This document shows positions 9,096 to 18,001 of a stretch of DNA of 41,970 nucleotides, one piece after another. Below the pieces are notes generated by a model, which was given only the letters and a program-made list of their open reading frames with translations, did not search any database and was not told the origin of the DNA. Numbering within the stretch: position 1 is the first letter of the stretch; each line of letters opens with the position of its first letter. The translations under genes were made by a program, and so were the position numbers. Source of the stretch: Candidatus Fimimorpha excrementavium (GTDB lineage Bacteria; Bacillota; Clostridia; Lachnospirales; Lachnospiraceae). The stretch is from NCBI GenBank assembly GCA_018710785.1, contig DVJD01000064.1, positions 1 through 41,970 of the forward strand. The letters run 5' to 3'.

Positions 9096-9150
9096 GGTAC
9101 GGAACCATTCGTCCTGTGACCATGCGAATGGTTCCGTACCCTCTTTTTTT
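9096..9150. terminator. Strong intrinsic terminator, probably bidirectional
   Basis: A perfect 16-bp stem, GGTACGGAACCATTCG (9096-9111) against 9125-9140, is followed by CTCTTTTTTT on the plus strand. On the minus strand the stem is followed by TTTATTTTA. It can end both the flavodoxin remnant and dapL (stop at 9197). Confidence 0.85.
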
Positions 9151-9196
9151 ATGCTCTTTTGTTATGGAATCCTTTGTCCCGTCGGACCGTCCATTA

Positions 9197-10411
9197 TCAC
9201 ATCTTTTTGATTCTCTCAATGGCCTCCAGCGTATTCTCATAGCTGCCGAACGCAGTCAGTCTGAAGTAGCCCTCTCCGCTTGGTCCAAAGCCGGATCCCG
9301 GTGTGCCGACCACATTGGCCTTTTCCAGCAGATAATCAAAGAACTCCCAGCTCGTCATCTTATCCGGTGTCTTCAGCCAAATATAGGGCGCATTGACGCC
9401 GCCGGATACACTGTAACCGGCCGACTTCAGACCGTCCATAATGACCTTTGCATTGTTCATATAATAGGCGATCTGTTCCTTTAGCTGCGCATCCCCTTCC
9501 GGTGTATAGACCGCTTCTCCAGCACGCTGTACGATGTACGGAGCGCCGTTATACTTGGTTCCGTGGCGTCTTGCCCACAGGGTATTCAGCATCACATCCC
9601 CGCACTTTAAGTCCTTGGGAACGACGGTGAAGCCCAGACGTGTTCCGGTGAATCCGGCCTTCTTGGAAAAGCTGCGAAGCTCGATGGCACAGGTTCTTGC
9701 CCCTTCGCACTCATAAATCGTATGCGGAATGTTTTCCTCTGAAATATAGGCCTCATAAGCTGCGTCATAGATGATCACAGCGCCGACCCGATTGGCATAA
9801 TCCACCCATACCTGAAGCTGCTCTTTGGTCACCGCAGACCCGGTCGGGTTGTTTGGAAAGCACAGGTAAATCAGATCCGGCGTCTCTTTCGGAAGCTGCG
9901 GAACAAAGTTGTTCTCCTCGGTACACGGCATATAAATCACATCGCTCCATGTTTCCGTCTTCGGATCGTATGTCCCCGTTCTGCCTGCCATCACGTTGCT
10001 GTCCACATAAACCGGATAAACCGGATCGCAGACTGCAATCTTATTATTTTCACTGAAAATCTCCTGAATATTTCCGGAATCTCCCTTGGCTCCGTCGCTG
10101 ATGAAAATTTCATCCAGTTCCACATGGGCACCGCGGGCTTTGTAATCATTCTTCACGATGGCGCTTCTCAAAAATTCATAGCCCAGATCCGGTGCATATC
10201 CATGGAAGGTCTCTGCGTGAGCCATCTCATCCACTGCCTTATGAAGGGATTCGATGATGGCCGGTGCCAAAGGCTGTGTCACATCACCGATTCCGAGACG
10301 GATAATCTTCTTGTCCGGATTCGCCTTTGAAAATTCATTCACTTTCTTTCCTATCATAGAAAACAGATAACTGCCCGGAAGCTTCAAATAATTGTCATTA
10401 ATCTTAAACAT
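9197..10411 (-). CDS. dapL: LL-diaminopimelate aminotransferase
   Basis: A 404-aa fold-type I PLP aminotransferase converting L-tetrahydrodipicolinate and glutamate to LL-diaminopimelate, bypassing the succinylase/acetylase branches of lysine and peptidoglycan DAP synthesis. Recognised by the DapL N-terminus ([18 protein letters not shown]), [34 protein letters not shown], and the PLP lysine in [15 protein letters not shown]. The start at 10411 has GGGAG 5 nt upstream; a 16-codon upstream extension is rejected because it runs through the ribosome binding site. It is transcribed alone from a good sigma-A promoter, back to back with an ABC exporter operon. Aspartate kinase at 35.9 kb feeds the same pathway. 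Confidence 0.96.
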   Translation of the reverse strand: MFKINDNYLKLPGSYLFSMIGKKVNEFSKANPDKKIIRLGIGDVTQPLAPAIIESLHKAVDEMAHAETFHGYAPDLGYEFLRSAIVKNDYKARGAHVELDEIFISDGAKGDSGNIQEIFSENNKIAVCDPVYPVYVDSNVMAGRTGTYDPKTETWSDVIYMPCTEENNFVPQLPKETPDLIYLCFPNNPTGSAVTKEQLQVWVDYANRVGAVIIYDAAYEAYISEENIPHTIYECEGARTCAIELRSFSKKAGFTGTRLGFTVVPKDLKCGDVMLNTLWARRHGTKYNGAPYIVQRAGEAVYTPEGDAQLKEQIAYYMNNAKVIMDGLKSAGYSVSGGVNAPYIWLKTPDKMTSWEFFDYLLEKANVVGTPGSGFGPSGEGYFRLTAFGSYENTLEAIERIKKM

Positions 10412-10475
10412 CGATTCTCCCTTTCTCCCCGCCGGATCCATTCTGTCCCGCCAGAGCACGCTTTATTTGCTTAAA

Positions 10476-10504
10476 ATCATAGCAGTCTCCCCCTTATTTG
10501 TCAA
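10476..10504 (-). promoter_or_regulatory. Sigma-A promoter for dapL
   Basis: On the minus strand, consensus TTGACA (10499-10504), a 17-bp spacer, and TATGAT (10476-10481). Three C-tracts about 21 bp apart run across this and the divergent promoter. Confidence 0.75.
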
Positions 10505-10522
10505 TCTTTCCCCCCTATTTTC

Positions 10523-10551
10523 TTGATTTTCCCCCGTTACTTTGCTACAAT
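10523..10551 (+). promoter_or_regulatory. Sigma-A promoter for the ABC operon
   Basis: TTGATT (10523-10528), a 17-bp spacer and TACAAT (10546-10551). It is back to back with the dapL promoter, with 18 bp between the two -35 elements. The leader to the ATG at 10641 is about 83 nt. Confidence 0.65.
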
Positions 10552-10640
10552 GTTACCCAGATAAGGATTCTTTCTTTCCTTCATTTAAAGAAAAATTTCC
10601 GATCATCATTCATATACTTATTATGAGAGGAGGATATCCC

Positions 10641-11339
10641 ATGAATCCAATTCTGGAATGTCATCACCTGACCAAACAGTTTGGCCGTTTCACCGCGCTG
10701 TCCGATGTCAGCTTTTCTTTAAAGCGCGGACGCATCACCGGACTTCTGGGCCCCAACGGAAGCGGAAAAACGACTCTGATTAAATTGATCAACGGACTTT
10801 TAACCCCCACCTGCGGGGAGATTCGCATTGACGGAATGCCGGTAGGACCTGAGACGAAAAAGATTGTCTCCTATCTTCCGGACAACACCTATCTTCCCAT
10901 GTCCGGAAAGATTTCCGATATCATCCGTCTGTTCCGCGACTTTTATGAGGATTTTGATGAAAATCGCGCAGAGGAAATGCTGCAGGCCCTGAGTCTGAAT
11001 CCCTCCTTCCGCCTGCGCCCCCTGTCCAAAGGAACGCTGGAAAAGGTTCAGCTCATCATGGTCATGAGCCGCCGCGCGGATCTGTATATCCTGGATGAGC
11101 CCATCGCCGGTGTGGACCCGGCCGCCAGGGACTTCATCTTAAAGACCATCCTGGATTATTACGACCCGCAGGCTTCCATCCTGATTTCCACCCACCTGAT
11201 CGCAGACATTGAATCCATTTTAAATGACGTTATCTTTCTCCAGAACGGACGGATTCTTCTTCAGGAAGAAGCCGATGAAATTCGGAAAAAGGATGGAAAA
11301 TCCATTGATCAATTATTCCGGGAGGTGTTTCGATGTTAG
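10641..11339 (+). CDS. ABC transporter ATP-binding protein (YtrB/BcrA-like)
   Basis: A 232-aa nucleotide-binding subunit of an ABC-2-type exporter. Walker A is GPNGSGKTT, the signature is a degenerate LSKGTLEKVQL, Walker B is LYILDEPIAGVD, and the switch histidine lies in ISTHLI. The ATG at 10641 follows GAGAGGAGG; the upstream in-frame extension is rejected. It overlaps the permease start by 7 nt, so translation is probably coupled. Relatives sit in operons with a GntR-type repressor (YtrA); none is present here. The substrate is unknown. Confidence 0.88.
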   Translation: MNPILECHHLTKQFGRFTALSDVSFSLKRGRITGLLGPNGSGKTTLIKLINGLLTPTCGEIRIDGMPVGPETKKIVSYLPDNTYLPMSGKISDIIRLFRDFYEDFDENRAEEMLQALSLNPSFRLRPLSKGTLEKVQLIMVMSRRADLYILDEPIAGVDPAARDFILKTILDYYDPQASILISTHLIADIESILNDVIFLQNGRILLQEEADEIRKKDGKSIDQLFREVFRC

Positions 11340-12112
11340 GAAAAGTCTTAAAATATGACATAAAAAACTGTGCCCGCTACTTTATTCCTCTGTATCTGAT
11401 CTTTGCGGCCATCGTTTTAATCACTAAACTGTATCTGTTTGCCAGTCCGGAAAGCGAAACCGTCTTCCACGCACTGTCGGGACTGATCCTCTCCTCCTAT
11501 CTGTTCAGCCTAATCGGCGTATTTTTGCTGACCGAGGTATTCCTGGTTGTATATTTTTATAAAAAATGCATTTCCAGAGAGGCCTATCTGACCTTTACTC
11601 TGCCGGTGAAAACGGGGACGCATCTGCTGGCCAAGTGCCTGAACTGTGCCGTCTGGCATCTGCTCAGCTTTGTGCTGTTATTTTTCTCCATATTCGCCCT
11701 TTTTTCCCTGGACGATCTGCAGGTCACCTTCCGCATGATCGGGCTTTTGTTTTCTTCCCGTATCCCGATTGACTTCAGCTATACGGTCGTCTTTCTGATT
11801 CTGACCGGGATCGTATATCTGTTTTCCTATTCGCTGATCTTCTATGCACCCATGGCCATGGGCCAGGTCGTTACGCGCCATAAAATTTTAGCTTCTGTGG
11901 GCATTTACATCGCGTTTTATATCATATTTTCGCTGGTTTCTTCCTTCGGAAGTACATTCCTGCTGATCGGAACGGAAGTGATCAGCCATGGAGACGCCAC
12001 CGCCCGGCTGACTGTTCTGTCGGCTTTCTTATTTTTCCTTGCCCTGGCTCAGGCCGTGCTGTATTACGTTCTGACCTACTTTTTCCTGAGCCGAAAATTG
12101 AATTTAACATGA
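11333..12112 (+). CDS. ABC-2-type transporter permease
   Basis: A 259-aa polytopic membrane protein with about six hydrophobic segments, starting inside the 3' end of the ATP-binding gene. It is very likely the membrane partner of that ATPase. The charged cytoplasmic stretch YKKCISREAYLTFTLPVK after the second helix pair is typical of ABC-2 permeases of this type (the coupling region). No export substrate can be assigned. It is followed 13 nt later by a small anchored protein in the same operon. Confidence 0.82.
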   Translation: MLGKVLKYDIKNCARYFIPLYLIFAAIVLITKLYLFASPESETVFHALSGLILSSYLFSLIGVFLLTEVFLVVYFYKKCISREAYLTFTLPVKTGTHLLAKCLNCAVWHLLSFVLLFFSIFALFSLDDLQVTFRMIGLLFSSRIPIDFSYTVVFLILTGIVYLFSYSLIFYAPMAMGQVVTRHKILASVGIYIAFYIIFSLVSSFGSTFLLIGTEVISHGDATARLTVLSAFLFFLALAQAVLYYVLTYFFLSRKLNLT

Positions 12113-12125
12113 GAGGCGGTTTCTG

Positions 12126-12668
12126 ATGATGATAAAACGAGATTTAAAGCTGAGTACAAAAAAACGCTTTTTGCTGCTGTTTATTATTTTGGTGTGTTTT
12201 ATGGTTCCCATGTTTTCTTATACCGCCACAAATCGCACCTCTCCGCAGATACGCGAAAATAACAAAAAACTGGCGGAATCCATAAAAGCGCTCACATCCG
12301 GCGAAACACATCTCAATGAGATCGCTGATTTCGAATGGGATTATCTTTACAGTTTTCCTTCCGGTACTTCCATCGAAGAGATGATGCGCTTAAGCGGCGT
12401 CTCTTCCAAAGACGGCATGATCTCCCCTTCTTCCTCTGACCAGGTCAATCTTCTTTTTGTCAGGGGAGATGCGACCGTGGCCAGTATCTGCGGGGAAACA
12501 AACAATCTGAAGTATGACTTTGATTTTGGGGTTATGACATCCCGCTATGTCCGCATTGGGCATGGGGATAATCCGCTGCTCTCTGTGGAGGTTTCTGACG
12601 GGATTGTGACTCTTAGGCTACCGGAGGGGTATGAGGAGGCGTATCGGGAGATTGCGGAAGCGGAGTAA
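12126..12668 (+). CDS. Hypothetical membrane-anchored protein in the ABC operon
   Basis: A 180-aa protein I do not recognise. Residues about 14-34 form a membrane anchor or uncleaved signal (FLLLFIILVCFMVPMFSY); there is no lipobox. The remaining 145 residues are predicted to be outside the membrane and soluble. GAGG lies 9 nt before the first ATG of an ATGATG pair. It is the third gene of the exporter operon, 13 nt after the permease, so it may be an accessory or periplasm-side partner of the transporter. The C-terminus becomes GA-rich in base composition compared with its start. Confidence 0.6.
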   Translation: MMIKRDLKLSTKKRFLLLFIILVCFMVPMFSYTATNRTSPQIRENNKKLAESIKALTSGETHLNEIADFEWDYLYSFPSGTSIEEMMRLSGVSSKDGMISPSSSDQVNLLFVRGDATVASICGETNNLKYDFDFGVMTSRYVRIGHGDNPLLSVEVSDGIVTLRLPEGYEEAYREIAEAE

Positions 12669-12699
12669 AGGAACGAGGCGGATGCTCATTGGTTATTCG

Positions 12700-12750
12700 G
12701 ACGGCCGCCGGGGAAGTCCCCCTCTTTCATCGGGGCGCTTCCCTGCGGTC
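12700..12750 (+). terminator. Imperfect GC-rich hairpin after the ABC operon
   Basis: An imperfect stem with GCCGCCGGGGAAG on the left (from 12704) and CGCTTCCCTGCGGTC on the right (to 12750), enclosing an inner CCCC/GGGG hairpin. It lacks a T-tract, so the terminator role is inferred from position only. Confidence 0.3.
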
Positions 12751-12845
12751 TGTATACCACCTGCCTGTATATGGCATTAGAAAGCTCAGCTTTTGTTGGC
12801 AGGGGAGAGGGTTGAGTGGAAAGGATGTTGGATGGAGGATTGTTT

Positions 12846-13787
12846 GTGAAGAAAAATTTTGAGAAAAAAGAGAGAATGATAACGTTTGGGATGAAGAAGC
12901 GGGGATTTGGCCCTGCTTTTTTTATCAGTTTGTGTTTATTTCCTTTGATGGTTTTTCTGGGAAGGGCGGTTTTGTATATGGGGGCCGGTCTTTTTCTGGT
13001 GGTTTCGGGGGCTTCTCTCTTGGCTTTGCAGCGCAGAGAATCGCTTTCGCTTCGGCCCCGTCATTTTTTTGGTGTTCTGGCTGGTTTGGTTTTGTTTTTT
13101 CTTTCGCTTGGATCGGCTTTTTTGAGCGCGTTCGCCGAGGCAGGCGAATGGACGCTGTTTGGATGGAGCGGGAGAGTTCTGACTCTTTTTTTGTTTTACC
13201 TGTATGCCGTTTTCTTCGGCGTCCTGATGGTCTCCGGATGGTATGCCGCCTTCCCGCCCCGGGTGGAGGCTGACTGCATCCTTATCCTGGGATGCGCGCT
13301 GTCCGGCCGGAATTTGACTCCTATCCTGAAAAAGCGCACGGATCGGGCGCTTTTCTGGTACCGCCGTCAGATCCGGCAGGGGAAAAAGGCTCCGCTTTTG
13401 ATTCCATCCGGAGGCCGGGGACCGGATGAACCCATCTCTGAGGCAGCGGCCATCCGCTCTTATCTGATACAAAAAGGGGTCCCCGCCGAACACATTCGGA
13501 TCGAGGACCGTTCCCGCAATACAAAAGAGAATATGGAGTTTTCTTTTTCCATCGCCAAAAAGCAGCTGCATCATTCCGTCTGCATCTTTGCCACCACCAA
13601 TTATCACCTGTTCCGCTCCACCCTCTGGGCGCGCCGCGCCGGTATGAGCGGACTGGGCATCGGCGCGCCCACCAAGTGGTATTACTGGCCCAGTGCTTTT
13701 GTACGGGAATTTATCGGCATCCTGTATGTCACCTGGCCCATCCATGGAGCGGCAGCAGCTGTACTGATTCTGCTGTCTTTCTTATAA
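12846..13787 (+). CDS. YdcF-family (DUF218) membrane protein
   Basis: About 313 aa. The N-terminal 130 residues hold four hydrophobic segments, and the C-terminal half is a DUF218/YdcF domain with ILGCALSG, SGGRGPDEPISEA, EDRSRNTKENMEFS and TTNYHLFRSTLWARRAG. Relatives (SanA, ElyC, YdcF) are envelope-associated and implicated in cell-wall or vancomycin barrier functions, but the reaction is unknown. The start is uncertain: GTG at 12846 has GGAGG 7 nt upstream; GTG at 12816 and ATG at 12825 are alternatives. Its 3' end overlaps the convergent permease gene by 6 bp. Confidence 0.8.
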   Translation: MKKNFEKKERMITFGMKKRGFGPAFFISLCLFPLMVFLGRAVLYMGAGLFLVVSGASLLALQRRESLSLRPRHFFGVLAGLVLFFLSLGSAFLSAFAEAGEWTLFGWSGRVLTLFLFYLYAVFFGVLMVSGWYAAFPPRVEADCILILGCALSGRNLTPILKKRTDRALFWYRRQIRQGKKAPLLIPSGGRGPDEPISEAAAIRSYLIQKGVPAEHIRIEDRSRNTKENMEFSFSIAKKQLHHSVCIFATTNYHLFRSTLWARRAGMSGLGIGAPTKWYYWPSAFVREFIGILYVTWPIHGAAAAVLILLSFL

Positions 13788-15395
13788 CCGTTCGAATCTT
13801 CTGCTGCCTCCAGTCATAAGATAACGCCACATGCCCGCACAGAGCACGGCAAAGACGGCTGCACAGATCCACACATAGAGAACCAGATCCACGGCTCCCC
13901 TGATGGCAAATGCATAGATCAGAATCGGAATGGCGATGATTGCCATGCCGCCAAACATCGTAAGCATGACAGACATTCCCTGCTTCACGCATGCCGTCTC
14001 GCTCACCCAGTCAAACCGCGGGAAAAACAGGTTGATGACCACTCCGAAAAATCCCTGCCATACCGTCACCAAAAAGGGCAGAATCAATGCCATCAAAAAC
14101 CCGTTCAGAGAAAACGGGAGGATAAACAGGCACACGATGGCGCCGAGAATGCCCACCGGCGCACAGGAAATCACATGGGCCAATACCTTGGAAAGCAGGA
14201 TTTTTCCGGAAGGCACCGGAAGGGTCTTTAAAATCCAGAGATTTTTTCCTTCCAGAGAAATGCTGGGAGCAGATACAATATTCATAATGGAGCAGGCCCC
14301 AAATAAGGAAGCCGCCAGTGCCCAAAGCACCTCATTGACCGCATCTCCCGCCAGGCCTCTGCTCATCTCGATCACCTGCGCCACATCCTCATATTTCCAG
14401 ATCACCGCGCCCACGGCCAGGATCATTAAAAGAGAGCCCGTACAGGCATTCAAAATATACATGGGATTGGCTCCCAGGCGATGAAGATCCTTTACGGTCA
14501 GCGCTTTCACCGCTCCGCTGGCTTTCAGTCTCTTCGCCTTATATTCCACACGGACCGTGCCTTTTTTGGCCGTCGCAATGCGGATAAAGTTCTTGGAAAG
14601 CACAAAATATACAATGGCGAACGGCACCAGCGCGCACAGAATAAAGATGACAAGGCTTAAAAGATTGGGTTCTGCGATGGCTTTTCCCAGATGGTACGCC
14701 GGAAAAATGCTCTTCTGAATGGCCTCTCCGATCTGCGCGCCGTTTACCACCAAAGCCTCCATATAGGAGTACAGCTGTGTGCAGACTGCCATGTATGCAC
14801 AGAACAATACCACGGAAATCAATGTAATAATCAGGTTCTTGCGTCTCATCCTGGAACTGACCAGCGCCACCAGCCATCCGAAGATGCAGGAGACCGTCAT
14901 CACCAAAAACGGCAGCAGCAATACAGCGACGGCATAGGCGATGACGCCCAGCGCGGTAATCGGCTGAAGCATGACATACACCACACCGGCAGGCAGCATG
15001 ACCACCAGCTCGTACAAATAGTTGATCAGCAGCAGGGCCACCATACGGCTCAAAAGAATGTAGGACGGCGGCACCGGCATGGAGAGCAGCATCTCATTGT
15101 CCTTGGCCTCATACAACTGGCTCTGTGTCATGAAAATACTTCCCACAAAGCAGATGGCAAACGCAAAGATACCGGCCAGGGCAAAGTACAGCCAATTCAT
15201 GCCCAGAGCGCTGAACGGTTCACACACCATGAAAAAGACGGAGCCGAACAGCATCCCCAAAACCCCTATGACATAAACAATTAAAATCCCCATCAGAATT
15301 TTCATTCCGATTCCATACTGTTTTCCTTTTTTTGTGTTTCGGAACATGGAGGAAAACATGGCCATGAACCGGATTTTAATCAATGATTTAAACAT
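13782..15395 (-). CDS. ABC transporter permease (ABC-2 type, about 12 TM)
   Basis: A 537-aa hydrophobic protein with about 12 membrane segments arranged as two similar halves separated by a basic cytoplasmic stretch (VRVEYKAKRLKASGAVKAL). The motif YEAKDNEMLLSMPVPP and the later NLWILKTLPVPSGKILLSK are typical of large ABC-2 permeases of Firmicutes. Its ATG overlaps the stop of the upstream ATPase gene by 8 nt (ATGTTTAA), with GGAGGGG just before, so translation is coupled. The pair probably forms a complete exporter of unknown substrate. The gene ends convergently, overlapping the YdcF-like gene. Confidence 0.85.
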   Translation of the reverse strand: MFKSLIKIRFMAMFSSMFRNTKKGKQYGIGMKILMGILIVYVIGVLGMLFGSVFFMVCEPFSALGMNWLYFALAGIFAFAICFVGSIFMTQSQLYEAKDNEMLLSMPVPPSYILLSRMVALLLINYLYELVVMLPAGVVYVMLQPITALGVIAYAVAVLLLPFLVMTVSCIFGWLVALVSSRMRRKNLIITLISVVLFCAYMAVCTQLYSYMEALVVNGAQIGEAIQKSIFPAYHLGKAIAEPNLLSLVIFILCALVPFAIVYFVLSKNFIRIATAKKGTVRVEYKAKRLKASGAVKALTVKDLHRLGANPMYILNACTGSLLMILAVGAVIWKYEDVAQVIEMSRGLAGDAVNEVLWALAASLFGACSIMNIVSAPSISLEGKNLWILKTLPVPSGKILLSKVLAHVISCAPVGILGAIVCLFILPFSLNGFLMALILPFLVTVWQGFFGVVINLFFPRFDWVSETACVKQGMSVMLTMFGGMAIIAIPILIYAFAIRGAVDLVLYVWICAAVFAVLCAGMWRYLMTGGSRRFERL

Positions 15396-16101
15396 TTTCC
15401 CCCTCCAATTCCAGGAATACGTCTTCCAGAGATGTATTTCCCTTCACCTCTTCCATGGTGCCTTCCATAATCAGACGGCCGCTTTTGATAATCGCCACTT
15501 TATCACAAAGCTTTTCTGCCACCTCCAGGACATGGGTGGAAAAGAAGATGGCCCCGCCTTCATCGCAAAGTCTGCGCATAAGCTGCTTTACGATATGAGA
15601 GGCTTTGGGATCCAGACCCACAAACGGCTCGTCCATGATTAAAAGCTTCGGGCTGTGAATCAGCGCTGAGATAATCGCCAATTTCTGTTTCATACCATGG
15701 GAGTACGCGCTGATGGGCTGCGCCAGATCCTTGGTCAGCTCAAACAGATCGGCAAATTCTTTGATTTTCTCATTTCTCTCCTGGGAAGACACCCCGTAAA
15801 CATCAGCGATGAAATTCAGGTATTTTATTCCGGACAAAAACTCATACAAATCCGGATTGTCCGGTATGTAAGCAAGATTTTTCTTGCACTCCAGCGGCTT
15901 TTCCTTTACAGACATGCCATTGATGCGGATCTCTCCCTCGTCAAAATCCATGATGCCGCAGCACGCCTTAATCGTCGTCGTCTTTCCTGCCCCATTATGA
16001 CCGATAAATCCATAGATTTCTCCCGGCTGAATGGACAGGGACAGTTGGTCCACCGCTTTTTTGCTTCCGTACTTCTTTGTCAGATTTCTGATTTCAAGCA
16101 T
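15388..16101 (-). CDS. ABC transporter ATP-binding protein
   Basis: A 237-aa nucleotide-binding subunit. Walker A is GHNGAGKTT, the Q-loop is AYIPDNPDLYEF, the signature is YSHGMKQKLAI, Walker B is LLIMDEPFVGLD, and the switch is FFSTHVLE. The start at 16101 (MLEIRNLTKKYG) has GGGGAA upstream; longer in-frame starts are not supported by a ribosome binding site. It forms a two-gene operon with the overlapping permease downstream and is transcribed from a promoter near 16269-16297. Confidence 0.9.
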   Translation of the reverse strand: MLEIRNLTKKYGSKKAVDQLSLSIQPGEIYGFIGHNGAGKTTTIKACCGIMDFDEGEIRINGMSVKEKPLECKKNLAYIPDNPDLYEFLSGIKYLNFIADVYGVSSQERNEKIKEFADLFELTKDLAQPISAYSHGMKQKLAIISALIHSPKLLIMDEPFVGLDPKASHIVKQLMRRLCDEGGAIFFSTHVLEVAEKLCDKVAIIKSGRLIMEGTMEEVKGNTSLEDVFLELEGENV

Positions 16102-16232
16102 ATACAAGTTCCCCATTTCTGCGCCGTTTTCGTCGAGACAGAAGGGAAGATCCGTGTTCATCCGGATCCGGCTTCCTTCCGGGCGGAAAAGGAACGGCGC
16201 TGCTTTTCCACACAATTGCTTGTTTCTGCAGG

Positions 16233-16267
16233 AAAAAACACTGAAGTGTTCTTTGCTCCAGTGTTTT
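16233..16267 (-). terminator. Intrinsic terminator of cca
   Basis: On the minus strand AAAACACTG (16267-16259) pairs with CAGTGTTTT (16243-16235), followed by further T residues to 16233. It lies about 60 nt past the cca stop. Confidence 0.75.
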
Positions 16268-16268
16268 A

Positions 16269-16297
16269 TTCATATCATACTTTTATTCAGGAATCAA
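16269..16297 (-). promoter_or_regulatory. Promoter for the ABC exporter pair
   Basis: Minus-strand TTGATT (16292-16297), a 17-bp spacer and TATGAA (16269-16274) preceded by TGA. It sits between the cca stop and its terminator hairpin, so initiation would occur inside the stem and the new transcript would escape the terminator. Confidence 0.45.
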
Positions 16298-16326
16298 TAC
16301 CTTTTTCCAATAATCTCGTTCATATC

Positions 16327-17658
16327 TCATTCATTTTTCTTCAGAAAATATTCCAGCAGTACTTTTTTCTGATTTTTTTCCGGATGTTCTATGACGTACT
16401 GAAGCATCTTATTCAGCAGCTCTCCGATCCGCTTTCCCGGTTCCATTCCCACACGGATCAAATCCTGGCCGCCGACTGCCAGATCCCGCAGTTCCACACA
16501 TTCCCCATCTGCCAGAATCTCCTGATACATCTTCCGGATGACACGGATATCTTCCAGCCGTTCCTGTCTGGTATATGCGCTTTTTGCCAGTGTATCGGCC
16601 TCCATGACTTCCAGCAGATCGGAAAAGGCCTCTTTCCCCACCCGATTCATGGCCTGGCGGACGATGGTCTTATCCTGCCTTAAATGATACGCATGGTGAC
16701 GGATCAGATTTTCCGTCCTCCGGATGGTCTCATTGTCAAATTTCAGACGGCGCAGAATCTTTTTTGCCAATACGGCTCCGGCCTCCGCGTGGCCGTAAAA
16801 ATGATCCTCCCCGCCTTCATCGATCGTGTGGCACTGCGCTTTTCCGAGGTCATGCAGAAGGGCCGTTATGCGAAGCACCTGATCTGCCCGGATGGACTGC
16901 AGCATGTGAATGGTATGTTCTCCCACCGTATAACAGTGATAGGGATTCTTTTGTTCCAATCCCATGACTGCGTCAAACTCCGGAAGGATCACACGGGTAA
17001 TTCCCATCTGATACAGTTCCCGCATCCGCTCCGGGTGGGCGGACACCAAAAGTTTTACCAGCTCCGCCTGAATCCGTTCCTGACTCACCCGCTCCAGATT
17101 CCGCGCCATCGCCGATGCTGCCCGCCTCGTCCCATCCTCAATTGCAAATCCCAGCTGGGCCGAAAACCGAACTGCCCGCATGATGCGCAGGGCATCTTCT
17201 TCAAACCGCGTCTTCGCATCCCCCACACAGCGAATCACGCCCTTTTCCAGATCCTCCCGTCCTCTAAACAGATCCACAATCCCCGTCCGATGATTATACG
17301 CCATGGCATTGATCGTAAAATCCCTCCGCTTCAAATCCTCTGACAGCTTCGGTGTAAAAACCACCTCTTTCGGATGTCTGGCATCTTCATACTCCCCATC
17401 AATCCGAAACGTCGTCACCTCATAGCCGACACGATTCACCAGCACCGTCACCGTCCCATGGGCGATCCCCGTATCCACCGTACGGCGAAACAGCTGCTTC
17501 ACCTGATCCGGCAGCGCGGAAGTGGTAATATCCCAATCCCCCGGCGTCCGCCCAAGCAAAGTATCCCGAACACACCCGCCCACCGCATACGCCTCATATC
17601 CCGCCTCTTCCAGCGTGCGAATAATCCCTTCCACATCCCCCGGTATCTGAATCCGCAT
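16327..17658 (-). CDS. cca: CCA tRNA nucleotidyltransferase
   Basis: A 443-aa class II nucleotidyltransferase adding or repairing the 3' CCA of tRNAs. The head domain has GGCVRD and GDWDITTSA (metal carboxylates D-X-D). RRDFTINAMAY is motif B, EDALRIMRAVRF is the poly(A)-polymerase-type signature, and an HD domain follows (ALLHDLGKAQ, FYGHAEAGA). The bacterial-type CCA enzyme with HD domain is favoured over a poly(A) polymerase by the Firmicute setting and arrangement. GGAGAGGTGAAAGGCG precedes the start. It is likely transcribed alone: a terminator-like hairpin separates it from the upstream gene and an intrinsic terminator follows. Confidence 0.92.
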   Translation of the reverse strand: MRIQIPGDVEGIIRTLEEAGYEAYAVGGCVRDTLLGRTPGDWDITTSALPDQVKQLFRRTVDTGIAHGTVTVLVNRVGYEVTTFRIDGEYEDARHPKEVVFTPKLSEDLKRRDFTINAMAYNHRTGIVDLFRGREDLEKGVIRCVGDAKTRFEEDALRIMRAVRFSAQLGFAIEDGTRRAASAMARNLERVSQERIQAELVKLLVSAHPERMRELYQMGITRVILPEFDAVMGLEQKNPYHCYTVGEHTIHMLQSIRADQVLRITALLHDLGKAQCHTIDEGGEDHFYGHAEAGAVLAKKILRRLKFDNETIRRTENLIRHHAYHLRQDKTIVRQAMNRVGKEAFSDLLEVMEADTLAKSAYTRQERLEDIRVIRKMYQEILADGECVELRDLAVGGQDLIRVGMEPGKRIGELLNKMLQYVIEHPEKNQKKVLLEYFLKKNE

Positions 17659-18001
17659 CGCCTTTCACCTCTCCTTCCTATCTATCCTATTCATTCCAAG
17701 CTCCAACCCCTGCCTCCCCACTCACAACCCCAAAACACCAAAGCCATCCCCAATCCACTCACAAACCGAAGCTCCTTCCTCAATTCACTCCCTTCGGCCG
17801 TCCGGGTCACAAAAGCGTTTTCCCCCTGCGGAAAAAGAAACGCTGCAGCCCCCCCACTCCGCCGCCCCAAACAGCAGCCCCCGCGGTATCTTCCACAGCG
17901 TTTCTCTAATTATTTATTCCTCAAAATCGCAGCCGTTCCTCCGCGCCATTTGTAAATTCGCAAAACCGCACCGCATGCTTATTGCGGCTGACGCCGCTGT
18001 T
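17659..18001. other. Intergenic region, strongly purine-rich on the minus strand, with hairpin
   Basis: This 343-bp gap separates cca from the zinc-ribbon/LRR gene. On the minus strand positions 17660-17830 are G-rich with several GGAAGGAG-like stretches, and no clear promoter was found. A 39-codon stretch open on that strand has no start or ribosome binding site. The terminator hairpin at 17832-17905 occupies much of the rest. Confidence 0.5.
17832..17905 (-). terminator. Terminator-like hairpin downstream of the zinc-ribbon/LRR gene
   Basis: On the minus strand AGAAACGCTG (17905-17896) pairs with CAGCGTTTCT (17845-17836) across a GC-rich 50-nt loop, then TTTTT. The long loop is unusual, but smaller stems inside it are possible. 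Confidence 0.5.

Noticed and set aside
16233-16267. Attenuator for the ABC exporter pair
   Set aside because: The predicted start lies inside the stem, so the new transcript cannot form the hairpin; it is better explained as the cca terminator.
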